Shown here piece by piece: positions 1-8,761 of a stretch of 57,213 nucleotides of DNA (position 1 is its first letter; every line of letters begins with the position of its first letter). The translations under genes were made by a program, and so were the position numbers. Origin of the DNA: Aeromonas salmonicida subsp. salmonicida (GTDB taxonomy: Bacteria; Pseudomonadota; Gammaproteobacteria; Enterobacterales; Aeromonadaceae); assembly GCF_001643305.1 (NCBI RefSeq), contig NZ_LSGW01000072.1, forward strand, positions 1-57,213. The letters run 5' to 3'. The notes under the pieces are model-generated. The model was not told the origin of the DNA, made no database searches, and saw nothing but the letters and a program-made list of their open reading frames with translations.

Positions 1-227
1 CACGCGCAATAATCAATGCAGAGGGATGGCCAACCTGCTGGCTCGAGTGAAATACTTCATGGATACCGTGTCTCCTTTCCCAGGGAATGTCTATGGCACA
101 GCGAAGGTGTAGCACTAGTAGGATCAGTTATTTAGAGCCAAGTCCGTCTAATTCAAGCGACAAACCCTATACCCAGTGGTAGATTAGTTAAATCAAATTA
201 AATAGATAGCATTCATCGGGTTTTCCT

Positions 228-1136
228 ATGCAACGTTGGCCCAGCCTGAAACAGCTGCAATATCTGGTCGCTCTCGACGAGCACAAGAACTTCAATCGCG
301 CCGCCAAGGCCTGTCATGTCAGCCAGTCCACCCTGAGTACCGGGATCCAGACGCTGGAAGACATGATGAACCTGCAACTGGTGGAGCGGGACCACAAGAG
401 CTTCATTATGACCCCGGTCGGCATGGAAATCGTCGAGCGAGCTCGCAATTTGCTCTCGGATGCGCGAGATCTGATGGAGCTGGGGCAACATCAGGGCGGC
501 GTCATGCACGGCACAGTCCGGCTCGGCTGCATCCCCACCATAGCCCCCTTCCTGCTCAGCAAGCTGCTGCAGGAGTGCGGCAAGGCTTATCCTGAACTGG
601 AATTGTTGCTGCGTGAAGACACCACCACCAACCTGCTCAAGCAACTGGAGCAGGGTCAGCTCGACTTGCTGATCCTGGCGTTGCCGGTGGAGATCGGCGG
701 CTTCCACTGCAAGATGGTTGGCCAGGATCCCTTCCACATGGTGATGCCCGCCAGCATGGCGGCCGGTCTGCATACGCCGTTCGACTACAAGGAGCTGCCC
801 AACCAGAGCATCTTCCTGCTGGAACGGGAGCACTGCCTCACCGAACATGCGGTCAGCGCCTGTCGGCTGCGGGACAAGAGCAAGATAAACCCCTTTGCCG
901 CCACCAGCCTGCACACCCTGGTACAGATGGTCGGTGCCGGGCTTGGCACCACCTTCCTGCCCCAGATGGCAATAGATTCCGGCATTCTCGACAACACCGA
1001 CCTGGTGGCCATTCCCCTGCCGGGTGAAAAGCCGTATCGCGAGATAGGCCTGGTGTGGCGCCCCAGCACCACCCGGGTACAGACCTTCTACAAGCTGGCC
1101 GAGCTGCTCACTCCGCTCATAGAGCCCAAGACCTGA
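228..1136 (+). CDS. oxyR: OxyR, peroxide-sensing LysR-family regulator
   Basis: 302 residues, full length for OxyR. The N-terminal winged helix-turn-helix (about residues 6-65, with the AKACHVSQSTLS recognition region) is followed by a substrate-type sensing domain. The redox pair is present: C203 and C212 in HCLTEHAVSAC have the same nine-residue spacing as C199/C208 of E. coli OxyR, so a disulfide switch on peroxide is expected. The family is known to activate catalase, alkyl hydroperoxide reductase and iron-control genes. It is monocistronic, with a strong hairpin just downstream and the convergent hemolysin gene beyond it. Upstream is only about 170 bases of visible sequence plus a tiny opposite-strand ORF, so its divergent partner cannot be named. 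Confidence 0.92.
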   Translation: MQRWPSLKQLQYLVALDEHKNFNRAAKACHVSQSTLSTGIQTLEDMMNLQLVERDHKSFIMTPVGMEIVERARNLLSDARDLMELGQHQGGVMHGTVRLGCIPTIAPFLLSKLLQECGKAYPELELLLREDTTTNLLKQLEQGQLDLLILALPVEIGGFHCKMVGQDPFHMVMPASMAAGLHTPFDYKELPNQSIFLLEREHCLTEHAVSACRLRDKSKINPFAATSLHTLVQMVGAGLGTTFLPQMAIDSGILDNTDLVAIPLPGEKPYREIGLVWRPSTTRVQTFYKLAELLTPLIEPKT

Positions 1137-1154
1137 GTCACATTTTGACCCACA

Positions 1155-1181
1155 AAAACGCCGGCAGCTTGCCGGCGTTTT
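1155..1181. terminator. bidirectional terminator between oxyR and hlyA
   Basis: AAAACGCCGGC / GCCGGCGTTTT forms an 11-bp stem with a 5-base loop. The A and T flanks serve both converging genes. Confidence 0.9.
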
Positions 1182-1205
1182 CATTGGTTCAGACACATCG
1201 GCAGA

Positions 1206-3071
1206 TCAGTTGCCGGCCGGTGGCCCGAAGATGCGGGTATAGGAGGTCAGGGTCCGTACGCTCACATCCGCCGGATTGCCGTTCTCGTCATAGAGCGCCA
1301 GCTCACCGGTCTGCTTGTTGTGGCCGAGCAGCTGATGAGCACTCAGGTTGCTCAGCGCATCGCTGTCCGCCTTCCACTCCCAGCGCTGGCCCAGACTCAG
1401 ACTGCAGCTCTGCAACTGGCCGAGGTTGTTGCCATCGAGGCAGCGACGGGTATCCAGCGCACTGACATAACGGCCGTACTGGTCATAGATAAAGGACTGG
1501 GCTGCCGAAGTCTCGTCACAGGTCACGGCACTCAGGCCATGCTCGGCGCCGGCGCTCAGGCAACGGTTGTCAAAGCCCCCCAGCTGCAGGTTGACCGGGC
1601 GTCCGCCGGTAAATACCGGATGGTTCCAATCCACCTTGAAGCTGGTTGAGGCGGTCACCCGTCTGCGCTTGTCGACATCCTCGAACCCCTGGAAGGAGAC
1701 ATGCCCTCCCACCACGTAATAGTGCTTGTAGATACCGGTGTAGATGGGGCGGATGTTGACCGAAGAGTCGATCTTGAACTCGGTACTGCCCGTCTCGTCG
1801 GGCGCCGCCTTGTAGATGACATCCAGATTCGGCACGAAGCCCTTGTAACTCAGCGGCTGGATGCGGTTGTGATCCACATCGTACCCCATGCCCCAGACGG
1901 TGGCGGTCTTGGAGGAGAGCAGTGACTCCGCCGTCGCGTATTGATCCCGCACCCAACTGAAACTCACCTTCTGGGCACTCGGCGCCGAGCGTTCGACCCG
2001 ATAATCCTGAGTGTTGTAGGCAAGCTGACGCTGCTGGCTGAACTTGGCTGACGCCTCCAGCTTGGCCTTGGGCCCATCCTTGTTCACTTCAACCCCGCCG
2101 GTCACCCCCACCTCGAAACCCGAGATCTCGCGATGCTCATACTTGCTGTTGAGGTTGGTCGGCAGACTCTTGAGCACAGCCGCCTTGGTATTGGAAGCGT
2201 CGATGGTGAAGCGATAATCCTGGGCGATGGCATCGGTGGCATAGTCCCGCGCCCAGCCATCGAGCAGCAGATAATCTGCGATGTTCTCGCTCCAGGTGAG
2301 GTCCTCATTGAGCTGAATACCGGCACCTGCCGACTCGTCATCCAGCGAGATCCGCACTATCTTGGCATCCGGCGTAGCTGACCCCGTGTTGCCAAATTGC
2401 AGGGAGCGCTCCAGATTCACCCGATAGACCAGCGAGATGTTTGGCGAGTCACAAAAGAGGCGAGCCCCCCGATCCCAGGTGCGTGAGCGCAGGAAGGTAC
2501 ACTCGCCATCGCTGATCTTGCGATTGACGTTGAGATAAAAAGCCACGTGAGGCAGGCCCGCTTCCGCCGTCGCGGTTTGCGTCAGGGAGCGCTTGTGGCG
2601 TTTGCCCTGCCCTGCCAAGGTGTCGATTCGCTCCATCACCTGATAGAAGGCAGGATCATCCGCGCCCCCCAGCGGGGTAAACAGCAGCTCCCCCTTGTAG
2701 GCGGAGACCAGCACCCAGTCGGCATCAAACGAGATGCCTGCCAGCTGCTCCATGGCTTTTCTGGCCTGTTGCCGTTCGGCCTTGTCAGTGATGCCGCTGA
2801 AATCGATGAAGATACGCTCCCCCTGCCCCAGCACACGCTCGCGCAACTGGTCACGGGTCAACGCCTTGGCGGCCTGTTGTTCATCCAGCCAGCTGCTGGC
2901 GTTGAGGTAGACCAGTCCCTGCTCCGATTGCAGGCTGGCCAGCATGGCGGTGCCCTGATCGGTGCGTTCACCTATGTCTTCGGCATGAACGCTGCCAGCC
3001 AGCAAGGCCAGCGCGAGCAGACTGAGGGCGGGAATATGAGTGACTAATTTGCGTGGTTTATTGTTTTTCAT
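1206..3071 (-). CDS. hlyA: Secreted pore-forming hemolysin, V. cholerae cytolysin (HlyA) family
   Basis: 621 residues from the ATG at 3071, which has AGGAGA 5 bases upstream; an upstream in-frame ATG at 3140 lacks a ribosome site. Signal peptide is about residues 1-30 (KPRK then a leucine/alanine core ending SVHA). A pro-region, a leukocidin-type beta-barrel cytolysin domain and a C-terminal ricin-type beta-trefoil (about 496-621, with NRCLSAG and QRWEWK repeats) follow. Known relatives are secreted as protoxin, cleaved, and oligomerise into heptameric pores in host membranes. V. cholerae cytolysin has an extra C-terminal beta-prism lectin domain; the protein here ends shortly after the trefoil, like V. 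vulnificus cytolysin. Transcribed alone; terminator shared with oxyR. Confidence 0.9.
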   Translation of the reverse strand: MKNNKPRKLVTHIPALSLLALALLAGSVHAEDIGERTDQGTAMLASLQSEQGLVYLNASSWLDEQQAAKALTRDQLRERVLGQGERIFIDFSGITDKAERQQARKAMEQLAGISFDADWVLVSAYKGELLFTPLGGADDPAFYQVMERIDTLAGQGKRHKRSLTQTATAEAGLPHVAFYLNVNRKISDGECTFLRSRTWDRGARLFCDSPNISLVYRVNLERSLQFGNTGSATPDAKIVRISLDDESAGAGIQLNEDLTWSENIADYLLLDGWARDYATDAIAQDYRFTIDASNTKAAVLKSLPTNLNSKYEHREISGFEVGVTGGVEVNKDGPKAKLEASAKFSQQRQLAYNTQDYRVERSAPSAQKVSFSWVRDQYATAESLLSSKTATVWGMGYDVDHNRIQPLSYKGFVPNLDVIYKAAPDETGSTEFKIDSSVNIRPIYTGIYKHYYVVGGHVSFQGFEDVDKRRRVTASTSFKVDWNHPVFTGGRPVNLQLGGFDNRCLSAGAEHGLSAVTCDETSAAQSFIYDQYGRYVSALDTRRCLDGNNLGQLQSCSLSLGQRWEWKADSDALSNLSAHQLLGHNKQTGELALYDENGNPADVSVRTLTSYTRIFGPPAGN

Positions 3072-3955
3072 TGTTATCTCCTGATCGAATCCCGCCAGAC
3101 TATTTCCCCATGCAGTGAAATAGCATAACCCTGTTATCAATGGTTATATGGAGGCGTTATTCTCTTTGCCAGCCAAGCTATATCTTCCATTTTTCTCGCT
3201 GTGAATTAACAACGGATTGATGGGTGATATTTCATATGGCAGCGCAAGGACCGCAATGCAGTCCAGGGTGGACGACTCGGCGTTCGCCGATGCTATTACA
3301 CGGTTGTCGCGCTCTGGTGCGCGCCCCATTTATGATGCGGGTGACATCTGTCATGAATCTCGCCATCACGGATATGACATACTGGCCTGACTCATATGTC
3401 TATCGTGTCTGCCTTGCCTGTAACCCTGATTGCACGGGCGACAGGGTGCGAGGAAACACTGACTGCTATGGGCTTGCGATCATGATGCTGCCCTCCTCTT
3501 TGCTGGTGGAATTATTCCTCTGGCGCCATAATTAATCAATGCCAGCCAGGGGTTAATATTATTTACAGCCTGTTACAAAATAATTCCCTATATATCCAGC
3601 TTGACACTGTCATTTCTTCATTCAGGTAATCCGCATGACTATATATATTACGCAGGAACATCATAACGAATTAACCTGAAATCAGAACGTGACACAGATC
3701 ACGCAGTGACGTCAACAAGGATAATAATATACTTATTTAAATCGTATTAGAATAAACGCGTTAATATTGAAATGCTCATTCAAGTAAGCCAGATGATATT
3801 ATTCAATTAGTGGTACTTGATGGTATAAATGAAATCCATACGACCCCCTTTATACTCGACATGCCTTGTTAAAATGGGTTTTATCACGGCCAAGGCTATG
3901 TTCGAGCCCCAAACCCCGTTTATGATGAGCGAGTCGTCGAGTCGAAGGAGCCCCC
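3072..3955. other. long intergenic region between hlyA and the NlpC/P60 lipoprotein
   Basis: About 880 bases with no convincing gene. Short frames on both strands lack family features and ribosome sites. Base composition becomes AT-rich from about 3540 to 3840. It holds the hlyA leader, a TGACA/TGTCA inverted repeat near 3342-3353 and a CRP-like box near 3689-3702. It probably carries the regulatory region of hlyA. Confidence 0.6.
3687..3704. promoter_or_regulatory. candidate CRP-binding site
   Basis: GTGA-CACAGA-TCAC matches the CRP core GTGA-N6-TCAC exactly, with C/G flanks instead of T/A. It lies about 250 bases before the NlpC/P60 gene and about 620 before hlyA, so its target is uncertain. 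Confidence 0.45.
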
Positions 3956-4393
3956 ATGCATTGCAAGTTACTGCTGGCCCTGTTGCTGGCCGCCTGTTCC
4001 AGCACGCCCGAACCGCCGCCACCTCGTCAAAGCAGTGCCTTCGACAGCTTTTATCAGCAGTGGCGTGGTGTGCCCTATCGCATGGGCGGATCCAGCCGGG
4101 CGGGCCTCGACTGCTCCGCCTTCACCCAGCTTGCCTACAGCCAGGTACTGGGCTTCAACCTGCCCAGAACCACAGAATCCCAGGCCAGTCTCGGCACGCC
4201 GGTCGATCGCTACCGGCTGCAACACGGGGATCTGGTCTTCTTCAAGACCGGCTGGCAGCAATACCATGTCGGTGTCTATACCGGTGCCGGAGAGTTTATC
4301 CACGCCTCCACCAGCAAGGGCGTGATCCGCTCGCGCCTCGACAATGTCTACTGGAACAGTCGCTACTGGCAGGCTCGCCGCCTGACGCAGTGA
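3956..4393 (+). CDS. NlpC/P60-family lipoprotein, probable peptidoglycan endopeptidase
   Basis: 145 residues with AAGGAG 6 bases before the ATG. A short signal with lipobox LLAAC gives lipidation at C14, then a proline-rich linker and the NlpC/P60 papain-like fold. The catalytic set is visible: C53 in LDCSAF, H104 in YHVGVY and H116 in FIHAS. Such enzymes cut gamma-D-glutamyl-diaminopimelate bonds in stem peptides; E. coli NlpC, Spr/MepS and YdhO are relatives. The protein is as short as NlpC. Expected anchoring is in the outer membrane facing the periplasm (the residue after C14 is Ser, not Asp). Monocistronic with its own terminator. Confidence 0.87.
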   Translation: MHCKLLLALLLAACSSTPEPPPPRQSSAFDSFYQQWRGVPYRMGGSSRAGLDCSAFTQLAYSQVLGFNLPRTTESQASLGTPVDRYRLQHGDLVFFKTGWQQYHVGVYTGAGEFIHASTSKGVIRSRLDNVYWNSRYWQARRLTQ

Positions 4394-4414
4394 GCCCCGC
4401 TCGCCATGAGAAAT

Positions 4415-4441
4415 GAGAAAGGCCCGTGACGGGCCTTTCTC
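4415..4441. terminator. bidirectional terminator
   Basis: GAGAAAGGCCCG / CGGGCCTTTCTC forms a 12-bp stem with a TGA loop. It separates the lipoprotein gene from the convergent 97-residue gene. Confidence 0.9.
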
Positions 4442-4462
4442 ATTGTTTGTCTGTTTGCAGAC

Positions 4463-4756
4463 TCAGTGCTTGCGATGCCAGCGCGGCGAGGTGGCTTTCT
4501 CACCCCAGGGGGTCACGCATGGCAAGAGTGCCCCCTCGATCACCACATCGCTGCTGGCCAGCGCCTCGGCAATCTTCTGGTGCAGCACCCGCAACAGACG
4601 CCCCTCCTGCTCGGCCAGGGAGTGGCCCGCGGCAAAGAACTCGCGCTGATGTTGCAGTGCCAGCTTCTGGGCAAACTCATAGGTATTGAAGCAATCAGGC
4701 ATCCGCTCGACCACATCATCAAGCCGGGCCAACAAGCTGTTCAGTTCCCTGGTCAT
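4463..4756 (-). CDS. Conserved-looking small protein of unknown function
   Basis: 97 residues starting MTRELNSLLARLDDVV, chosen because AAGGAGT lies 8 bases upstream; an ATG 10 codons earlier has no such site. The N-terminal half is predicted amphipathic helix (LNSLLARLDDVVERM, then FAQKLALQHQREFFAAGHSLAEQEGRLLRVLHQKIAEAL). There is no signal peptide or membrane helix. I do not recognise the family. The helical, charged character suggests a cytoplasmic protein. It is divergent from the aldehyde dehydrogenase operon and converges on the lipoprotein gene. Confidence 0.7.
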   Translation of the reverse strand: MTRELNSLLARLDDVVERMPDCFNTYEFAQKLALQHQREFFAAGHSLAEQEGRLLRVLHQKIAEALASSDVVIEGALLPCVTPWGEKATSPRWHRKH

Positions 4757-4897
4757 ATCGCTCACTCCTTGTAGGTTGATAATCAAAAACTACCCCTTAT
4801 TGGATAAACCACCAACCCTCAAACCCTGAAAGTGTGGTGGGTCGCACAGTTAACAGGTGAGTCATCCGCGACCCTGTGCCAAGCCAGATGAGATAAC

Positions 4898-4926
4898 TTT
4901 ACAGCCGGTTAACAAGCCGCTAGATT
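4898..4926 (+). promoter_or_regulatory. sigma-70 promoter of the aldehyde dehydrogenase operon
   Basis: TTTACA, 17-base spacer, TAGATT. The TetR-type palindrome begins two bases after the -10 element, so repression by occlusion of the start site is expected. Confidence 0.65.
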
Positions 4927-4928
4927 TA

Positions 4929-4948
4929 GACCGACCAATCAGTCGGTC
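4929..4948. promoter_or_regulatory. palindromic TetR-family operator
   Basis: GACCGAC-CAATCA-GTCGGTC is a perfect 7-bp inverted repeat with a 6-base spacer, lying over the expected transcription start and 21 bases before the dehydrogenase ATG. The TetR regulator encoded second in the same operon is the likely ligand. Confidence 0.75.
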
Positions 4949-4969
4949 AATTAACACGCGGGGTAGGCC

Positions 4970-6403
4970 ATGGACCTGGTTCAGTTGCAAGAGAGCACCA
5001 CAGACAAGTTGTCGCTACCAAACAAGCTGGCCAGGCTCAGACAAGCCTGTCAGGCCAATCCCATGCCTGGCCTGAGTGAACGTAGAGCCCATCTGAATCA
5101 GCTCAAGCGCGCCCTGCTCGACCACAAGCAGCAACTGTGCGACGCCCTGGCCCGGGATTATGGCCAGCGCAGCGACTACGACAGCCTGATCGCCGATATC
5201 CTGCCCTGTGTCATGCAGATCAACTACACCCAGAAGCGGATCAAACGCTGGATGCGCCCGCACCGCCGCCACACCGGGCTGCTGCTGGCCCCGGCCAGGG
5301 TCGAGGTGTTCTATCAACCCCTTGGCGTAGTCGGCATCATAGTGCCTTGGAACTTCCCCGTGATGCTGAGCCTGGGACCTCTCATCAGCGCCATCGCCGC
5401 CGGCAACCGGGCCATGCTCAAGCTATCCGAATTCACCCCTCACACCAATGCCGTGCTGCGCGAGTTGCTGGACGGCGTGTTCGACGAAGAGGAGGTGACG
5501 GTCGTCGAGGGGGATGCGCAAGTGGCCGCCGCGTTCAGCGCCCTCCCCTTCGATCACCTGCTGTTCACCGGCTCGACCGCGGTGGGCAAGCTGGTGATGG
5601 CCGCGGCCGCCCCCCAGCTCACCCCGCTCACCCTGGAGCTTGGCGGCAAGAGTCCCTGCCTCATCGCCCCCGACATGCCCATCGCACTCGCAGTAGAACG
5701 GATGATCTTCGGCAAGAGCCTCAACGCCGGCCAGATCTGCGTGGCCCCCGACTATGTGTTGCTGCCACGGGGCCAGGAGCAGGCCTTCATCGAGGCCTAT
5801 CGCAACCACTTTGCTCGCATTTATCCCAAGGGACTGGCCAGCAAGGATTACGGCTCCATCATCAATGGGCGCCAATATGAGCGGATCACCGGCTGGCTGG
5901 CCGAGGCCGAACAGGCGGGTGCCCAGGTGCACCCTTGCGGCAGCCCGGCCCGGGACGACATAGCCCACCGGCTGGTGCCTCACCTCCTGACCGAGGTACC
6001 CAACCACTGTCAGGTGATGCAACAGGAGATCTTCGGCCCCCTGCTGCCGCTGGTGCCCTACGACAGCATCGACGAGGCGCTCGCCTACATAGGTGCCCGC
6101 CCTCGCCCACTCGCCTTCTATCTGATGAGCCTGGATCCGGCCCTGCAAGCCAGGGTGACCCGGGAGACCCACTCCGGCGGCATGGCCATCAACGAGAGTC
6201 TGTTCCAGGTGGCGGCCGATGATGTGCCCTTTGGCGGCATAGGTGCCTCCGGCATGGGCCACTACCACGGCCATGAAGGCTTTCTCACCTTCTCCAAGGC
6301 CAAAACCGTGCTCAGCCGTGGCAAATTCAGTACCGGCTCCCTGGTTCATCCCCCTTATCGGCGCTGGCACCAGCGGCTGATGATGGCACTGTTTTTACGC
6401 TAA
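4970..6403 (+). CDS. NAD(P)-dependent aldehyde dehydrogenase, coniferyl-aldehyde dehydrogenase type
   Basis: 477 residues, typical for the shorter ALDH3 / coniferyl aldehyde dehydrogenase (CalB-like) branch. Active-site features are visible: N128 in PWNFP, E223 in LELGGKSP and catalytic C257 in NAGQICVAPDY. A basic, hydrophobic C-terminus (YRRWHQRLMMALFLR) could associate with membrane, as in fatty aldehyde dehydrogenases. It oxidises aldehydes to acids. It is the first gene of a four-gene operon with a TetR regulator, an SCP2-like protein and an iron alcohol dehydrogenase, which suggests handling of a hydrophobic alcohol or aldehyde. The substrate cannot be read from the sequence. Confidence 0.88.
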   Translation: MDLVQLQESTTDKLSLPNKLARLRQACQANPMPGLSERRAHLNQLKRALLDHKQQLCDALARDYGQRSDYDSLIADILPCVMQINYTQKRIKRWMRPHRRHTGLLLAPARVEVFYQPLGVVGIIVPWNFPVMLSLGPLISAIAAGNRAMLKLSEFTPHTNAVLRELLDGVFDEEEVTVVEGDAQVAAAFSALPFDHLLFTGSTAVGKLVMAAAAPQLTPLTLELGGKSPCLIAPDMPIALAVERMIFGKSLNAGQICVAPDYVLLPRGQEQAFIEAYRNHFARIYPKGLASKDYGSIINGRQYERITGWLAEAEQAGAQVHPCGSPARDDIAHRLVPHLLTEVPNHCQVMQQEIFGPLLPLVPYDSIDEALAYIGARPRPLAFYLMSLDPALQARVTRETHSGGMAINESLFQVAADDVPFGGIGASGMGHYHGHEGFLTFSKAKTVLSRGKFSTGSLVHPPYRRWHQRLMMALFLR

Positions 6404-6423
6404 CCGCCCGTGACGAGGCCTGT

Positions 6424-7026
6424 ATGAGCAAACCCATGACCGACAAACGCCGCCAGATCCTGGATGCCGCCCTTGCCCTGTGTGCAGAGGATGGGCTGCA
6501 AGGCGCCGCCACCGCCCGCATCGCCAAGGCAGCAGGGGTGGCTAATGGCACCCTGTTTCACCACTTCCCCAGCAAGGAGGTGCTGATCCAGTGCCTCTAT
6601 CAGGACATCAAACTGCGCCTCGGCGCCGCCATCACGGAGGCGGACGCCGCCCTGCCCCTGTGCGAGCAGGCCCGTCATTACTGGCAGCAAGCCATGCAGT
6701 GGATGCAGGCCCATCCCAACGAGCTCAAGTTCGTGCTGGGCTTCTTCCACTCTCCCCTGCTTGCGCGCTCCCTGCGCAGCCAGATCCTGAGCGAAACCTT
6801 GCGTTTTCTGCCGCAACTGCTGACCCAGGGCCAGGCCAGCGGGGTGCTGATGCAAGCCCCGCCGGCCCTGATGCTGGAGGTATGCCAGAGCCAGTTTCTG
6901 GCGTGTGCCTCCCTGTTTGTCGATCAACCTGAACTGGGGCAGGATGCCCACTGGCAAGCCAGTGCCTTCGCCCTCTTCTGGTCTGCCATCTCGGGAGTGA
7001 ATCCTCATGCAAAACCGGACGCTTGA
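6424..7026 (+). CDS. TetR/AcrR-family transcriptional repressor
   Basis: 200 residues. The N-terminal TetR DNA-binding domain spans about residues 8-55, with helix-turn-helix TARIAKAAGVANGTLFHHFPSK followed by the usual KEVL helix. The remaining helical domain should bind a ligand. It starts 20 bases after the aldehyde dehydrogenase and overlaps the next gene by 20 bases. The palindrome at the operon promoter fits autoregulation, with release on binding of an aldehyde, acyl or related ligand. Ligand identity is inference. Confidence 0.9.
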   Translation: MSKPMTDKRRQILDAALALCAEDGLQGAATARIAKAAGVANGTLFHHFPSKEVLIQCLYQDIKLRLGAAITEADAALPLCEQARHYWQQAMQWMQAHPNELKFVLGFFHSPLLARSLRSQILSETLRFLPQLLTQGQASGVLMQAPPALMLEVCQSQFLACASLFVDQPELGQDAHWQASAFALFWSAISGVNPHAKPDA

Positions 7027-7525
7027 ATCCCTGGCGGCCCTTGGCCGCCGTCTCTGGATAGCCACCCTGCTCTGGGTCATAGGGCGCACCCTGTGCCGCG
7101 CCGCCCGGGTCGATGAGGCGGTGCGGCATGAACTCGCCCCCCTGCCCGACGGCCTCACCATACGGCTGGAGGTAGCGGGCCTCACCCAGGCGCTGATCAT
7201 CCATAAAGCAGCTGGTCGCTGGCAGTGTGGCGTACCGACACATCCCAGCAGCGATCTGCACCCGCTGCGGGTGCGCTTCAAACATCCGGGTATCGCCTTT
7301 CGCGCCCTCAGCTTTCGGCTCGGTGTCAATCAGGCGTTCAGTGAAAACCGCCTGCTGGTGGAAGGGGATCTCACCGTCGCCATGCACCTGGTACGGGCAC
7401 TGGAGCAGTTGCAGGCCCTGATCCTGCCCGCCTTCATAGCGCGGCCGCTGCTGCGCCACTATCCGAACCCGCGCAACAAGCTGACGCGTGCCTGCCACAT
7501 CTACCTGGGTCTGCTGACCGGCTGA
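7007..7525 (+). CDS. SCP2-like (sterol carrier domain) protein
   Basis: 172 residues overlapping the TetR gene by 20 bases. The C-terminal half, FSENRLLVEGDLTVAMHLV, resembles the SCP2 fold signature seen in UbiT/YhbT (RRLVIEGDTELGLYV). The N-terminus has a short hydrophobic stretch (LWIATLLWVIGRTL) that may be a membrane-proximal helix. SCP2 domains bind lipids or hydrophobic intermediates, and the neighbours are an aldehyde dehydrogenase and an alcohol dehydrogenase. The family call rests on motif resemblance only; an unrelated hypothetical protein remains possible. Confidence 0.6.
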   Translation: MQNRTLESLAALGRRLWIATLLWVIGRTLCRAARVDEAVRHELAPLPDGLTIRLEVAGLTQALIIHKAAGRWQCGVPTHPSSDLHPLRVRFKHPGIAFRALSFRLGVNQAFSENRLLVEGDLTVAMHLVRALEQLQALILPAFIARPLLRHYPNPRNKLTRACHIYLGLLTG

Positions 7526-7542
7526 ATAAAAGGATGAACAAC

Positions 7543-8727
7543 ATGAGTCGCTATTACGATTTCTTCTGTCCGGTCAAACTGATAGCGGGCGAGCAGGCGC
7601 TGGAACAGCTGGCTGGCGAATTGGCGGGTCTGGGGGCACGCCGTCCGCTGCTGCTCACTGACAAGGGGGTCAGCGGCACAGGGCTCGCCACCCTGCTGGC
7701 CAATGTGCTGGCCGAGGGGGAGCTGCCGGTCGCCGACATCTGGGACGAGATCCCGGCCGACTCCTCCACCGCCGTGGTGGAGCGGATCGCGGCCCGCTAT
7801 CGGGAGCTCGAATGCGACAGCCTGGTGGCGCTGGGCGGCGGCTCCGTCATCGACACCGCCAAGGCGGTCAACATCCTCGCCTCCATGGGCGGGGATCGGC
7901 TGCTGGATTACGCCGGAGCAGGCTGTCTGACCCGGCCCCTGCAGCCACTGGCGGTGGTGCCCACCACGGCAGGTACGGGATCCGAGGTGACGCTGGTGGC
8001 GGTGATCAAGGATGAGGCGAGCGGGCGCAAAGTGCCCTTCACCTCCCCCTTCCTGCTGCCCCAGCTGGCGGTGCTGGATCCGCGCCTCACTCAGGGCTTG
8101 CCCCTCAACATCACGGCCGCCACCGCCATGGATGCCATGACCCACGCCATCGAGGCCTTCATCGGCAATGCCAAGAATCCGGTCAGCGACGCCCTGGCCC
8201 TGATGGCGATAGAGAAAATTGCCAACGCCTTGCCCAAGGTGCTGCAAAGCCCGCAAGACAAGCAGCTGCGGCTGCAACTGGCGGAAGGATCCACCCTGGC
8301 GGGGATGGCGTTTTCCAACTCCATGGTGGGGTTGGTGCATGCCCTCGGCCACAGCCTGGGGGCCCGCTGTCACCTGCCCCACGGTCTGTGCATGAACCTC
8401 TTCCTGCCGACCGTGCTCGACTACAACCGCCCGGGCATAGACCCTGAGCTGGCCCGCCTGCTGCTGCCCCTGGTCGGTGCCGAGCGCTTTGCGGCAACCC
8501 CGGCCACAGAACAGGCACAAGCAAGCATTCAGGCACTGTGCGCCCTGCGCGATAGCCTGTGGCAGGCGGTGAAGCTGCCGCGCACCTTGCGTGAAGCGGG
8601 CGTCACCGACAAGGGGTTGCTGCCCGAGATCCGGGATCTCGCCATCAATGACGGCGCCCTGCTCTATAACCGCAAGGATGCCGACCGGGCTCAACTGCTC
8701 GACCTGCTGGAACGGGCGTGGGAGTAA
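7543..8727 (+). CDS. Iron-containing (group III) alcohol dehydrogenase
   Basis: 394 residues from the ATG at 7543, where AAAAGGA lies 8 bases upstream; an ATG at 7534 is inside that ribosome site. NAD-binding GGGS motif is in LVALGGGSVIDTAK. Metal-binding histidines lie in AMDAMTHAIEAF and LVHALGHSLGARCHLPHG. It interconverts alcohols and aldehydes. It lies last in the TetR-controlled operon, so its aldehyde product could feed the dehydrogenase encoded first. Terminator immediately downstream. Confidence 0.9.
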   Translation: MSRYYDFFCPVKLIAGEQALEQLAGELAGLGARRPLLLTDKGVSGTGLATLLANVLAEGELPVADIWDEIPADSSTAVVERIAARYRELECDSLVALGGGSVIDTAKAVNILASMGGDRLLDYAGAGCLTRPLQPLAVVPTTAGTGSEVTLVAVIKDEASGRKVPFTSPFLLPQLAVLDPRLTQGLPLNITAATAMDAMTHAIEAFIGNAKNPVSDALALMAIEKIANALPKVLQSPQDKQLRLQLAEGSTLAGMAFSNSMVGLVHALGHSLGARCHLPHGLCMNLFLPTVLDYNRPGIDPELARLLLPLVGAERFAATPATEQAQASIQALCALRDSLWQAVKLPRTLREAGVTDKGLLPEIRDLAINDGALLYNRKDADRAQLLDLLERAWE

Positions 8728-8737
8728 TCTGGCTGGA

Positions 8738-8756
8738 GGCCCCGCATCGCGGGGCC
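8738..8756. terminator. bidirectional terminator
   Basis: GGCCCCGC / GCGGGGCC, 8-bp stem with an ATC loop, between the alcohol dehydrogenase and a convergent lipoprotein gene. There is no long T tract. Confidence 0.7.
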
Positions 8757-8761
8757 CTCAG

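Noticed and set aside
213..1196. Long minus-strand frame covering oxyR.
   Set aside because: It is a shadow of a GC-rich gene; no family features, and the plus-strand frame is a complete OxyR.
3224..3535. 103-codon plus-strand frame in the hlyA upstream region.
   Set aside because: No ribosome site, no domain resemblance, and an unusual amino-acid make-up.
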